From Flavobacterium panacagri (lineage in GTDB: Bacteria > Bacteroidota > Bacteroidia > Flavobacteriales > Flavobacteriaceae), in the NCBI RefSeq assembly GCF_030378165.1, contig NZ_CP119766.1, forward strand, positions 3,596,001 through 3,660,000: a stretch of DNA of 64,000 nt. Direction: 5' to 3'. This document shows positions 10,338 to 18,768 of the stretch, piece by piece. Made by a program: the position numbers and the translations under genes. Under the pieces are notes generated by a model. That model saw only the letters and a program-made list of their open reading frames with translations, had not been told where the DNA came from and did no database searches. Within the stretch, counting starts at the first letter, position 1; the number at the start of each line of letters is the position of its first letter.

Positions 10338-13300
10338 ATGAGAAAGAAAATAATACTTTTTATAGCATTTTTTGCATGTACTCTTTTGGGATATGCACAA
10401 AGTAACAGTTCTAATCGTACTGTCATCGAAGGACCAGACCCATTTCCTCCGTTAGGACCTGGTGATCCAGGTATTCCTTTAGATCCTCTTGACCCTTTTG
10501 CTCCAGATCAAGGAAATAACGGAGGAGGTTCAGGAGGAGCCATAAACCCATCAAATCGTAATTACATTATTACCAAAATCTATAAAAAGCCAACGACATC
10601 CGTTTTAGGCTCTCCATCCTTGGATCAAGTTCAGACTAATATCACCTATTTTGATGGATTGGGCAGACCCATACAGCAGATTGCAAACGGACAATCGGCA
10701 TCATCAAAAGATATTATAACTCATATTGCCTATGATGGTTTTGGAAGACAGATTAAGGAGTACATGCCATATGAAGGTTCATCTTCTTACATTGCTTTTG
10801 AACCGAATGCTGAAACTGGAACACTAAATTTTTACAATACTGCTAAATATGACAATACTGCAAACCCGTTTTCAGAAAAACAAATTGAAGCTTCTCCTTT
10901 AAACAGGACACTAAAGCAAGCTGCGCCTGGAAATGCATGGGCGCTCACCAGTGGACACGAAATAAAAGTAGATTACCAGACTAACAACTCCAATGAAGTA
11001 AGACTGTTCCAAACAAATACAGTTTGGGATGCTGGATTAGGCTTGTATGATATAAGTATTTCAGATCAGGGATTTTATCTGCAAAATCAGTTATACAAAA
11101 CCGTAACTTATGACGAGAATACAACACCAGGAACCAATAAAGGAACAGAAGAGTTCAAAAACAAAGAAGGGCAGATTGTTTTAAAAAGAACCTATGATTC
11201 AGGCACCAAACATGACACTTATTATGTATATGATATTTACGGAAACCTGACCTATGTACTACCGCCAAAAGCAGATGGAATTATTACTGCCGCTATTCTC
11301 GACGGTTTATGCTATCAATACAAATATGACAACAAGAATAGGCTTGCCGAAAAAAAGCTTCCGGGCAAACAATGGGAGTTTATTGTATACGACAAACTCG
11401 ATAGACCAGTTGTAACGGGGCCGGTAAATTCGCCATTTAATAACGATGCTTCTATTGGCTGGCTTATTACCAAATATGATGTTTTTGGCAGGATTGTGTA
11501 TACAGGTTGGATGAATCAGTCTGCCAATTCACAAACTAGAAATTCATTACAGACGGCTCAAAACAGCGCCGCAGTTTTGTATGAAACTAAGCAGACTTCT
11601 GGAACTATTGATGGAATTCAGGCGTATTACAGCAATAGTATTGCACCAACTAATTTTAAGCTCTTAACGGTAAATTATTATGACAATTACACCTTTCCAA
11701 ATGCACAATCTCAACCTTCATCTATAGAAGGGCAGACTGTTTTGGCTAATATAAAAGGAATAGCTTCAGGAAACTGGACAAGAGCTTTAACCACACCATC
11801 TTCTACAGCAGGTGAAACCAACACCATTTTTTATGACGAGAAAGCCAGACCTATAAAAATCTACCTTCAAAATTATCTGGGTGGTTATACATCCAGCGTG
11901 AGCAGTATTGATTTTGCAGGCAAAACCCTCTACACCATTACTAAACACAAACGCACGTCCAGCAGTGCTGAAACAACGATAAGAGAAGAATTTACTTATT
12001 CAGACCAAGATCGCCTGCTTACCCATACGCATCAGATAAACGGCGGAACAATAGAACTGCTGGCCGATAATAAATATGATGCTTTAGGACAGCTCGAAAG
12101 CAAAAATGTAGGGAATACTAAAGCAAGCCCGCTGCAGAAAATAGATTATAAATACAACATTAGAGGCTGGCTCACAGCCATAAACGATGTCAATAATTTA
12201 CAACAGAACTCAGATCCTTTAGATTTGTTTGCTTTTAAAATTAACTATAACAAACAGCCGTTAAACACACAAGTGCAGGCATTATTTAACGGTAACATTG
12301 CCGAAACTTTCTGGAAAACAGCCTCAGACAATTCCCTGCGGACTTATGGTTATGTGTATGATGATCTTAACCGTTTAAAGAGTGCTTTGTATGGAAAACC
12401 AAACGATGCTATCCCATTCTCTGGGGCTTATAACGAAAGTTTAAGCTATGATAAAAATGGAAATATAAAATTTCTGCACAGATACGGAGACAGTGATGCC
12501 TCTTCTATCGTATTTAAAATAGACGATTTAACGTATGATTATTTAAACGACAATTCCAACCAGTTAGCCAAAGTTACAGAAAATCCGTCTGGCAACGACA
12601 ACTCCGGATTTATAGATGGAAACAAAACAGGCGACGATTACAGTTATGATGATAATGGAAATATGACTGTTGATAAAAATAAAAACATAACTCTTATTGC
12701 CTACAACCATTTAAACCTGCCCAAAAAAATAACATTTGGAACAGGAAATACAATTGAGTACATTTACAATGCAGCAGGATTAAAACTGGAGAAAATCGTC
12801 ACTCAAAATGGTAATGCCACTACAACCAATTATCTAGGAGGTTTCCAATACAAAAACAATACTTTAGAGTTTTTTCCAACCGCAGAAGGCTATTTTGATG
12901 CTGTAAACCAAAAGTATGTTTACCAGTACAAGGATCATTTAGGGAACATTCGTGTTATTTATGCTAAAAATGCAGGCAATGTTCTTGAAATTATTGATGA
13001 AAACAATTATTATCCCTTTGGTCTCAAGCATAATGGGTATAATGGAGGAGTGGCTTCTACAAATTCAGGACAAAAGTATAAATACAACGGCAAGGAGTTG
13101 CAAGATGAGTTATCACTAAACTTGTACGACTTCGGAACAAGAAATTATGACCCTGCTTTAGGGCGCTGGATGAACATTGATCCTCTGGCTGAACAAATGA
13201 GAAGATTTAGTCCTTATAATTATGCTTTTAATAATCCTATGCGATTTATTGACCCTGATGGGATGGCTCCTTATGACGTGACAATAAATGGCGACAAAGC

Positions 13301-13928
13301 TCAGGAAGCCTTAGCAGAGCTACAAAAAGCTGTTGGTGATGGCATAACATTGTCTTTGAAAGATGGAAAAGTTGGATATGAAAGAAATGGACAAGGCGCT
13401 CTAACTAAAAACGCGAGTGATTTAGTAAATGCAATCGATGATCATTCTGTAACAGCAAGTATTAATGCCTCTGGTAAAGATTATGCATCCAATGGGGATC
13501 CATTAGTAGGAAACCAAATGGGAGCTACTTTAAATGATAACGGTACCGCAACAGGAAATCAGGAGATAAATCCAAGTGCTTTAAGTGAAATGGATGCTAT
13601 TAATGGCAAACCTGGACAAACGACATTACATGAAACAATGGAAGCTTTTACAGTAGGAAAAACTGCTTTAAGTTCAGGCCAGAATATAGCTCCCGCCACA
13701 TGGGCAGATGGTTTAAATCCTAATAGCCCTTATAGATTAGCTCATGATAATGTAACTCCGCAATCAGGAGAAATTAGAATTTTTGATCAAAAAGGAAATG
13801 AAACTTTTAATCCCTCTGATAAAAATAATTGGTCAAAAGTTAAAAGCAATGTTAACGAATTGAACTATGGAACTAGAAAAGAAGGAAGTACAACTCCTTT
13901 TCGATTATTTCATACTATTAAAAGATAG
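10338..13928 (+). CDS. RHS protein (DUF6443 type) with core domain and C-terminal toxin-like tip
   Basis: 1196 residues. Signal peptide (IILFIAFFACTLLGYAQ), a Pro/Gly/Asp-rich linker (about 30-70), then the DUF6443-like segment (NYIITKIYKKPT, YFDGLGRPIQQIA). YD repeats fill the middle. The RHS core runs about 860-975: YKDHLGNIRVIY, GKELQDELSLNLYDFGTRNY, DPALGRWMNIDPLAEQ, FIDPDGMAPYDV. Everything after about residue 978 is a variable tip of some 218 residues. The tip holds H1098-E1099-T-M-E1102 and a later H1136 (LAHDN), suggesting a zincin-like metal site, which is an inference. Polymorphic-toxin logic predicts that the tip is the effector and that the next genes give immunity. Confidence 0.9.
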   Translation: MRKKIILFIAFFACTLLGYAQSNSSNRTVIEGPDPFPPLGPGDPGIPLDPLDPFAPDQGNNGGGSGGAINPSNRNYIITKIYKKPTTSVLGSPSLDQVQTNITYFDGLGRPIQQIANGQSASSKDIITHIAYDGFGRQIKEYMPYEGSSSYIAFEPNAETGTLNFYNTAKYDNTANPFSEKQIEASPLNRTLKQAAPGNAWALTSGHEIKVDYQTNNSNEVRLFQTNTVWDAGLGLYDISISDQGFYLQNQLYKTVTYDENTTPGTNKGTEEFKNKEGQIVLKRTYDSGTKHDTYYVYDIYGNLTYVLPPKADGIITAAILDGLCYQYKYDNKNRLAEKKLPGKQWEFIVYDKLDRPVVTGPVNSPFNNDASIGWLITKYDVFGRIVYTGWMNQSANSQTRNSLQTAQNSAAVLYETKQTSGTIDGIQAYYSNSIAPTNFKLLTVNYYDNYTFPNAQSQPSSIEGQTVLANIKGIASGNWTRALTTPSSTAGETNTIFYDEKARPIKIYLQNYLGGYTSSVSSIDFAGKTLYTITKHKRTSSSAETTIREEFTYSDQDRLLTHTHQINGGTIELLADNKYDALGQLESKNVGNTKASPLQKIDYKYNIRGWLTAINDVNNLQQNSDPLDLFAFKINYNKQPLNTQVQALFNGNIAETFWKTASDNSLRTYGYVYDDLNRLKSALYGKPNDAIPFSGAYNESLSYDKNGNIKFLHRYGDSDASSIVFKIDDLTYDYLNDNSNQLAKVTENPSGNDNSGFIDGNKTGDDYSYDDNGNMTVDKNKNITLIAYNHLNLPKKITFGTGNTIEYIYNAAGLKLEKIVTQNGNATTTNYLGGFQYKNNTLEFFPTAEGYFDAVNQKYVYQYKDHLGNIRVIYAKNAGNVLEIIDENNYYPFGLKHNGYNGGVASTNSGQKYKYNGKELQDELSLNLYDFGTRNYDPALGRWMNIDPLAEQMRRFSPYNYAFNNPMRFIDPDGMAPYDVTINGDKAQEALAELQKAVGDGITLSLKDGKVGYERNGQGALTKNASDLVNAIDDHSVTASINASGKDYASNGDPLVGNQMGATLNDNGTATGNQEINPSALSEMDAINGKPGQTTLHETMEAFTVGKTALSSGQNIAPATWADGLNPNSPYRLAHDNVTPQSGEIRIFDQKGNETFNPSDKNNWSKVKSNVNELNYGTRKEGSTTPFRLFHTIKR

Positions 13929-13933
13929 AAAAA

Positions 13934-14461
13934 ATGAAAACTCTTATCTATTATTGTATTATTTTATTTTGTTCAAATTCTATTTTATTTGGACAATCAA
14001 TAGCTTTTCCTAAAGATACAGCGGAGTATTATAAACAAATACGAAATAAGACCAATAAATTGTTAATTAAAGATTCTTCTTACTTAAATAAAAAGGAAGA
14101 TAATGTAAAAAAAGATACGGTCAGTGTTTATATTATAAAGCTTATTGAAGAAAGAAAAAAATTCTACATTATTCATGCTTTAAAAGATGACTATCATTTT
14201 AGAATAAAATCTATGAAAAACAGTAATGAAGTCAATTCTAAAAATGGTTTATATATTATTAAAGGAAGAACTTATCAACTTGATATTAGAGATTTTAACA
14301 ATATAACAAGAAGGACTTTTTATTCTTCAAAATTTAAAGACACAGAAGAATGCATGTCATATTTAAGCGACGGAGAATACTTATGTGGCTACAATCCGAA
14401 AAGTGAGGAACAATATAGCCAGGTATTAAATCTTAAGGGATTGTATTTGATAGAAAAATGA
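13934..14461 (+). CDS. candidate immunity protein of the RHS tip, exported (paralogue 1)
   Basis: 175 residues with a signal peptide (LIYYCIILFCSNSILFGQ). It starts 5 bp after the RHS gene, the position expected for a cognate immunity gene. Its C-terminal half shares a pattern with the next gene: FYIIHA...FRIKSM, GRTYQLDIRDFNN and a final LNLKGLYLI. The signal peptide implies protection in the periplasm or at the envelope, consistent with an extracytoplasmic toxin. Its stop overlaps the next start (ATGA, 4 bp), so the pair is translationally coupled. Family not recognised; the immunity role rests on position and pairing. Confidence 0.65.
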   Translation: MKTLIYYCIILFCSNSILFGQSIAFPKDTAEYYKQIRNKTNKLLIKDSSYLNKKEDNVKKDTVSVYIIKLIEERKKFYIIHALKDDYHFRIKSMKNSNEVNSKNGLYIIKGRTYQLDIRDFNNITRRTFYSSKFKDTEECMSYLSDGEYLCGYNPKSEEQYSQVLNLKGLYLIEK

Positions 14462-14973
14462 AAAAGATATTCTTATTTACTTTTTTAATTTTTAGTCTTA
14501 AAAGTTTTGCTCAATTAACTATTTCATTGGATACTACATATGTTAAGATGTCTAAAGGAGAATACGTTAAGCTTAAAAAATATAACGATAGTATTTCTAA
14601 AATTAAAATAAGCCCAGATACAACTTCATACTATGAAATATTAAAAATTGAAGATTTAAAAACGTTTTATATAATCTATGCGAAAGGTATAGCAAATGAT
14701 AAGAATGAATATTTTTATAGAATTAAGAGTTTAAAAGTAAAAAATAAAGGTAATTGTGAAGATTTAATAAAGGCTGGTAAAAGCTATCAACTTGATTTAA
14801 GAGATTATAAAAATCATAATCAACGCTTGCACTTTATTCCTGGTGTAGCTTTAAATCTTATTACTCATGGAGGATTTAGTTCTTTTGATATTATTATACA
14901 TTTAGATGAAAAATTAACGAAGGATGAATTTAATGTAGCACTCAATTTGCAAGGTTTATGCATTGTAAAATAG
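14458..14973 (+). CDS. candidate immunity protein of the RHS tip, exported (paralogue 2)
   Basis: 171 residues with a signal peptide (IFLFTFLIFSLKSFAQ). Clearly paralogous to the preceding gene: FYIIYA...FYRIKSLK, GKSYQLDLRDYKN, final LNLQGLCIVK. It overlaps that gene by 4 bp. Duplicated, diverged immunity genes are common behind RHS and other polymorphic toxins, where they may protect against variant toxins of kin. A REP-like inverted doublet begins 12 bp after its stop and ends this cassette. Confidence 0.62.
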   Translation: MKKIFLFTFLIFSLKSFAQLTISLDTTYVKMSKGEYVKLKKYNDSISKIKISPDTTSYYEILKIEDLKTFYIIYAKGIANDKNEYFYRIKSLKVKNKGNCEDLIKAGKSYQLDLRDYKNHNQRLHFIPGVALNLITHGGFSSFDIIIHLDEKLTKDEFNVALNLQGLCIVK

Positions 14974-14984
14974 AGATGAAATTA

Positions 14985-15141
14985 CCCCGCTCCCGCACGA
15001 ATCCTTTCGTGTGGTATTATGGAATTGAGTCGATGTTTAAAATGACTTAATGCTTAAAAAAATGAGCAGGAATTACAAAATTTATAATCCTGTCTGTTTA
15101 ACCAGAACGTACCACACGAAAGGATTCGTGCGGTAGCGGGG
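14985..15141. repeat. REP-like inverted doublet (BIME-like) at the end of the toxin-immunity cassette
   Basis: Two 32-bp arms, 14985-15016 and 15110-15141, are inverted repeats with one mismatch (31/32), separated by 93 bp. Each arm is itself a hairpin: CACGAA, then TCCT, then TTCGTG. This two-hairpin design resembles bacterial interspersed mosaic elements moved by REP-associated (RAYT) transposases. No such transposase lies in this window. The right arm runs directly into the truncated toxin-tip frame that follows. Confidence 0.85.
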
Positions 15142-15175
15142 GATTTCTAGTAAATATGATTCTGCGGTTAATTCA

Positions 15176-15631
15176 ATGCAGAAAACAATATCAAATGTAA
15201 TAAAATCAATTTCAGTGGGTACTACAACAGAGAAACCGTCTGGTGCTGGAAAAGATGGAATAGCGTTTTCTGATGGAGGAAATAGCCAAAATCCAAGTGC
15301 TTTACCTGAAGGAGGTAGAGATGTAATGTGGTTTGACTTTGGGAAATCTTTAGAAGTTATGACAACTGTAGCAGCTTTCGAATTAGGTACAAATGGTACT
15401 GCCAAAGGAAAAGGAACAAATGGAGGAAAACCAACTATAGAAAATAAGGCAGATGATGCGATAAGTGCTGTTGACAACGGAGTCAATGCTTTTAAGGCGG
15501 CAATACAAGAAATAAAAGAAGCTAAAAGTGACCAAGAAAATAAGCAAAAGGTATCAGATTCAGTAACGGTTCTTACCTATGATAAAAACAAGGGTATATT
15601 AGTCAATGAAGAACGTAAAAAAAATAAATAA
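15176..15631 (+). CDS. headless RHS toxin-tip remnant (orphan C-terminal cassette)
   Basis: 151 residues from the first ATG. The frame is open from about 15140, just after an in-frame TAG inside the REP arm, and reads ISSKYDSAVNS before that ATG. It has no signal peptide and no RHS core. The residues are low-complexity at first (GKDGIAFSDGG, LPEGGRDVMWFDFG), then AFELGTNGTAKGKGTNGG and a charged helical tail ending in NEERKKNK. Orphan tips lacking their RHS head, sitting behind an intact RHS gene, are typical of such loci as recombination donors. Toxin activity unknown; it may be non-functional as it stands. Its stop overlaps the next start by 1 bp (TAATG). Confidence 0.5.
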   Translation: MQKTISNVIKSISVGTTTEKPSGAGKDGIAFSDGGNSQNPSALPEGGRDVMWFDFGKSLEVMTTVAAFELGTNGTAKGKGTNGGKPTIENKADDAISAVDNGVNAFKAAIQEIKEAKSDQENKQKVSDSVTVLTYDKNKGILVNEERKKNK

Positions 15632-16416
15632 TGGATAAGAATAAAATAAGAACAATATTAATTATTTGTGTTGTTTTAGTTTTAGCAATAGTTATTTCAG
15701 TTTTTTTTAATAATGAAGAGAAAACATATGTTTTAAAGAAATACGATTCTAGAACAAAAGAAAAAATAACAATAGAATACATAATAAAGAATCATGATAC
15801 TATTTTTCATGGGAAATTTAATAGTTATAATGCCAAAGGAAAAAAAATATCGGAGGGTAATTTTGTAAACGGGCACATAAAAGGAAAAAGTATCTATTAT
15901 TTTCACAATGGAATTATAGAATCAATACACTATCGTAAAAACAGTAAACTAATTGTAGAAAGCATTTATAACTATTCAAATGGTAAAGCAAGGAAATATT
16001 TAATGTACGATGATTTTGGAATACTCGATTTTTTGATTACTTATGACGAATTTGGTAATGTGAAAAACTATCAAGGTTTACCTTTAATTGAAATTTATCA
16101 ATATAAAATAGCAAACAAACAAAAATTTAAGTTTAAAACAAATCAAGTTTTAAAAATAGGAGATACTTTGAAACAACAATATTTAGTGGCAAATATTCCA
16201 AATGCAAAACGTATTTTTAAAGTAGAGAATCTCAATGTTGATAATAGTAAAGTAAAAAGAACATTTGAGCAGGTAATGCCAGTTGGTATTAATGTAAAAG
16301 AAGTATTAACGAAAGCAGGAATTAATAAAATAAGAGCTATTGTTAAGTATGAATTTAATGATAACAAAAAAACTGTTATTAATGATACTGTTTCCTTTGA
16401 TGTCAAAGTTAATTAA
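15631..16416 (+). CDS. membrane-anchored MORN-like repeat protein, candidate immunity for the orphan tip
   Basis: 261 residues. One N-terminal transmembrane segment (about 7-25, TILIICVVLVLAIVISVFF) is followed by an extracytoplasmic part with MORN-like or toxin_YwqK-like repeats: HGKFNSYNAKGKKISEGNFV, NGHIKGKSIYYFHNG, IYNYSNGKARKYLMYDDFG. The C-terminal third (VNLKEVLTKAG region) looks like an Ig-like beta domain. It overlaps the orphan tip gene by 1 bp, so coupled expression is likely and an immunity role fits, though this is inferred from context. YwqK-type repeat proteins recur as partners in contact-dependent toxin loci. Confidence 0.6.
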   Translation: MDKNKIRTILIICVVLVLAIVISVFFNNEEKTYVLKKYDSRTKEKITIEYIIKNHDTIFHGKFNSYNAKGKKISEGNFVNGHIKGKSIYYFHNGIIESIHYRKNSKLIVESIYNYSNGKARKYLMYDDFGILDFLITYDEFGNVKNYQGLPLIEIYQYKIANKQKFKFKTNQVLKIGDTLKQQYLVANIPNAKRIFKVENLNVDNSKVKRTFEQVMPVGINVKEVLTKAGINKIRAIVKYEFNDNKKTVINDTVSFDVKVN

Positions 16417-16430
16417 AAACTTAATGAATA

Positions 16431-16475
16431 AAATTGGAGAAAATTATTACTCAAAATGGTAATACCACTACAAAC
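16431..16475 (+). pseudogene. 45-bp relic of an RHS gene
   Basis: In one frame these 45 bases read KLEKIITQNGNTTTN. The intact RHS gene at about 12783-12827 encodes KLEKIVTQNGNATTTN at the corresponding place, upstream of its core. The nucleotide match is near continuous. The relic stops where the second REP-like element begins. It is best explained as the scar of a former RHS copy or recombination event. Confidence 0.75.
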
Positions 16476-16623
16476 CCGATCGCTCAGATATGTAGACAAC
16501 GATAGCGCGGAAATTTTTTCCGTGCCCATAAAGTATATCTACAAAGTGAGAGAAAAAAATGTGAAAACCAATAAGATTTGACAATTGTAACTGGCACGGA
16601 TTGCAAATCCGCGCTATCGGGTT
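16472..16623. repeat. second REP-like inverted doublet
   Basis: Arms at 16501-16526 and 16593-16618 are inverted repeats (GATAGCGCGGA...CCGTGCC against GGCACGG...TCCGCGCTATC) and each arm can fold on itself. The outer ends carry AAACCCGAT (16472-16480) and ATCGGGTTT (16615-16623). The plan is the same as at 14985-15141 but the sequence differs, so it is a different REP family. It sits exactly between the RHS relic and the next orphan gene. Confidence 0.8.
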
Positions 16624-16662
16624 TGCTATTAAGATTTATAAAAAGCAAAGTAATAGTTAAGA

Positions 16663-17112
16663 ATGATGAAAAGAGGTCTATATGCCAAGCACAGAGGAAT
16701 ACATTGCAGATTCTGGAAATCAGGCAATAGTTACGTTTTACAAACAGATTATAATGAGCAACTATTAGGGAAAGGCTTTAAAAAATATGATGATATAGAA
16801 TTAAAAAATAAAGTATATAAAGAGGTTGCTTTTATTGATATTGAAAGTGCTTTTGAAGTAAGTACATTTTGCACTTATAAAGGTTTTAAGTTTTTCGTTG
16901 AGAGTATATTAGATAAGGGAATTTATGTAATTAGACCTTTAGCAGAAGCACAGATTCATTTTAAAGATTATGAGCGTCATGGCTATGATCCTGTTTATGA
17001 AGTAGAAGAAAGTGAAATAGAAGAAGTATGGGAAGAACGAAAACCTATAGATGAATTTTTATTTGATACAGAACCAGTTGTTTATATTAAAAAGATAGGG
17101 AAAATAAAATAG
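16663..17112 (+). CDS. hypothetical cytoplasmic protein, possible orphan immunity protein
   Basis: 149 residues with no signal peptide or membrane segment. The N-terminal part (MMKRGLYAKHRGIHCRFWKS) and a very acidic C-terminal part (YEVEESEIEEVWEERKPIDE) give it the composition of many toxin-immunity proteins. Family not recognised. It lies behind the RHS relic and the second REP doublet, at the end of the RHS locus, so an orphan immunity gene whose toxin has been lost is a reasonable guess. Two adjacent ATG codons could serve as start. Confidence 0.55.
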   Translation: MMKRGLYAKHRGIHCRFWKSGNSYVLQTDYNEQLLGKGFKKYDDIELKNKVYKEVAFIDIESAFEVSTFCTYKGFKFFVESILDKGIYVIRPLAEAQIHFKDYERHGYDPVYEVEESEIEEVWEERKPIDEFLFDTEPVVYIKKIGKIK

Positions 17113-17257
17113 TTAAACTCCTTTTGTATGCTTGGTTTTATCAATAACCCGCTCAAATTGATAACCAATTTTATAACTCTAATTTTTTCAACACTATATT
17201 ATTTTGATAAGAAATATTTCTACTTTAGTTAGATAGAAAAACGTAAAGAATAAAATC

Positions 17258-17617
17258 ATGTTAAATCAGCATAAAGAAGTAATTAGAAGGGCATATAACG
17301 CTTTCAACGAAAGGAATATCGATAACTGTTTGTCTACCATGCAGGAAGATGTTCAATGGTCAAAAGCTTGGGAAGGCGGGTACATTAGCGGACACGAAGA
17401 AATCAGGGAATATTGGACAAGACAATGGGCTGAAATTAATCCGAAAGTAGAACCTATAGGTTTTGTAGAAAGAGACAACGGAAGTCTGGAAGTTCTGGTA
17501 CAGCAAAATGTAAAAGACCTGCAAGGCAGTTTAATATTTGACGGATTGGTAAAACATGTTTATACTTTTGAAGATGGTTTAATCAAAACTATGGATATTG
17601 AATTAGTGGAGAATTAA
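17258..17617 (+). CDS. SnoaL/NTF2-like nuclear transport factor 2 family protein
   Basis: 119 residues, a normal SnoaL-like length. The start helix (VIRRAYNAFNERNIDNCLST) and then MQEDVQWSKAWEGGYISGHE and IREYWTRQWAEINPKVEPIG are the cone-shaped alpha/beta fold signature. The end (VKHVYTFEDGLIKTMDIE) is the last strand pair. Such proteins bind small hydrophobic ligands, often as enzymes or stress proteins; no substrate can be given. It is monocistronic and borders the RHS locus. Confidence 0.85.
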   Translation: MLNQHKEVIRRAYNAFNERNIDNCLSTMQEDVQWSKAWEGGYISGHEEIREYWTRQWAEINPKVEPIGFVERDNGSLEVLVQQNVKDLQGSLIFDGLVKHVYTFEDGLIKTMDIELVEN

Positions 17618-17663
17618 TTTTATGATCATAATTTAAAGATGAAACGAAAACAGTAAACTTCTT

Positions 17664-17671
17664 TATCTTTG
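17664..17671 (+). promoter_or_regulatory. probable -7 box (TATCTTTG) of the aspartoacylase-like gene
   Basis: TATCTTTG matches the Bacteroidota -7 consensus TAnnTTTG. It is 57 bp before the GTG start. No convincing -33 TTTG was found at the expected spacing, so this is a moderate call. Confidence 0.5.
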
Positions 17672-17728
17672 CGTTTTAAAAACAAATGATAGAAACTCCT
17701 TGTTTTTCCTATCAAAATAGAATAAAAC

Positions 17729-18766
17729 GTGAATAACTTAAAGCTTTTTGCAATACCATTACTGCTGATTATGCCCATAATTAGTTTCAGTCAAAATCTA
17801 GACAAAATACTAAAAGAAAATACAGGCAAACGAACCGATACATTAGTTTACCTCAAAACCGATCCGCCTTACAATTATATTCCATTAACTATTATTTCAG
17901 GAAAAGACAAAGGGCCAGTTTTTACCATTGTTGCAGGAATTCATGGTTACGAATATCCACCAATAACAGCCGTTCAGGAATTAATTAAAGAAATTGATGC
18001 TAAGAAATTAAAAGGAACTCTAATTGTGATTCCAATTGCGAATGTAGCTTCATTTTACAAAAGAACACCATTTGTAAATCCGCTTGACGGAAAAAATCTA
18101 AATAATGCTTTTCCAGGTTCAGATTCGGGAACTATTACGGAGCAGATTGCGAATTATATAACGAAGCAGATTATTCCGTTTTCAGATGTTTTTCTAGATA
18201 TACACGGAGGCGATGCCAATGAAGATTTATTGCCCTTTGTCTGTTATTACAACAACACATCAGAAGAAAAGAAAACACTTTTGAGTAGTAAGCTTTCGGA
18301 GATTTCGGGAATCAATCATATTGTTTCGTATCCTTATACCATTACCAAAACAGAACCTGCAAAATATGCTTTTAAACAGGCTTCTCAGGACGGAAAAACC
18401 GCTTTAAGTATCGAAGCAGGAAAATTGGGAAATGTTCAGGCAAAGTCGGTTAATTTGATAAAAAATGCCGTTTACAATATGCTGCATTATATGGAGATTT
18501 ATTCAAGTGAAAAAGCTCCCGTAAAAAATCCCTCAGCTGTTTATTTGAACAATCAGGAATATGTAAAATCAGAGTATAACGGAATTTTCCACAGCAGTCT
18601 GAAAAGTGGCGATTACATTAAAAAAGGGGATAAAATCGGATATATTTCAGATGAATTTGGTCAGCTTCTAACAGAAATTAAAGCTCCAGCAACTGGTGTT
18701 GTTTTGTATAAAATTGGTACTCCGCCTGTAAATAAAGGAGAAACTGTTTTTTGTATTGGGTATTGA
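17729..18766 (+). CDS. exported succinylglutamate desuccinylase/aspartoacylase-family zinc enzyme
   Basis: 345 residues starting at GTG; this start gives a good signal peptide (LFAIPLLLIMPIISFSQ), and no ATG nearby does. Zinc ligands of the M14-like fold are visible: AGIHGYEYP (H73, E76) and FLDIHGGD. The catalytic Glu is in ALSIEAGKLG. The C-terminal part (IFHSSLKSGDYIKKGDKIGY) is a lipoyl/biotinyl-like beta domain often attached to this family. It probably deacylates a periplasmic amide, substrate unknown. It ends 2 bp from the converging TPR gene. Confidence 0.85.
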   Translation: MNNLKLFAIPLLLIMPIISFSQNLDKILKENTGKRTDTLVYLKTDPPYNYIPLTIISGKDKGPVFTIVAGIHGYEYPPITAVQELIKEIDAKKLKGTLIVIPIANVASFYKRTPFVNPLDGKNLNNAFPGSDSGTITEQIANYITKQIIPFSDVFLDIHGGDANEDLLPFVCYYNNTSEEKKTLLSSKLSEISGINHIVSYPYTITKTEPAKYAFKQASQDGKTALSIEAGKLGNVQAKSVNLIKNAVYNMLHYMEIYSSEKAPVKNPSAVYLNNQEYVKSEYNGIFHSSLKSGDYIKKGDKIGYISDEFGQLLTEIKAPATGVVLYKIGTPPVNKGETVFCIGY

Positions 18767-18768
18767 TT

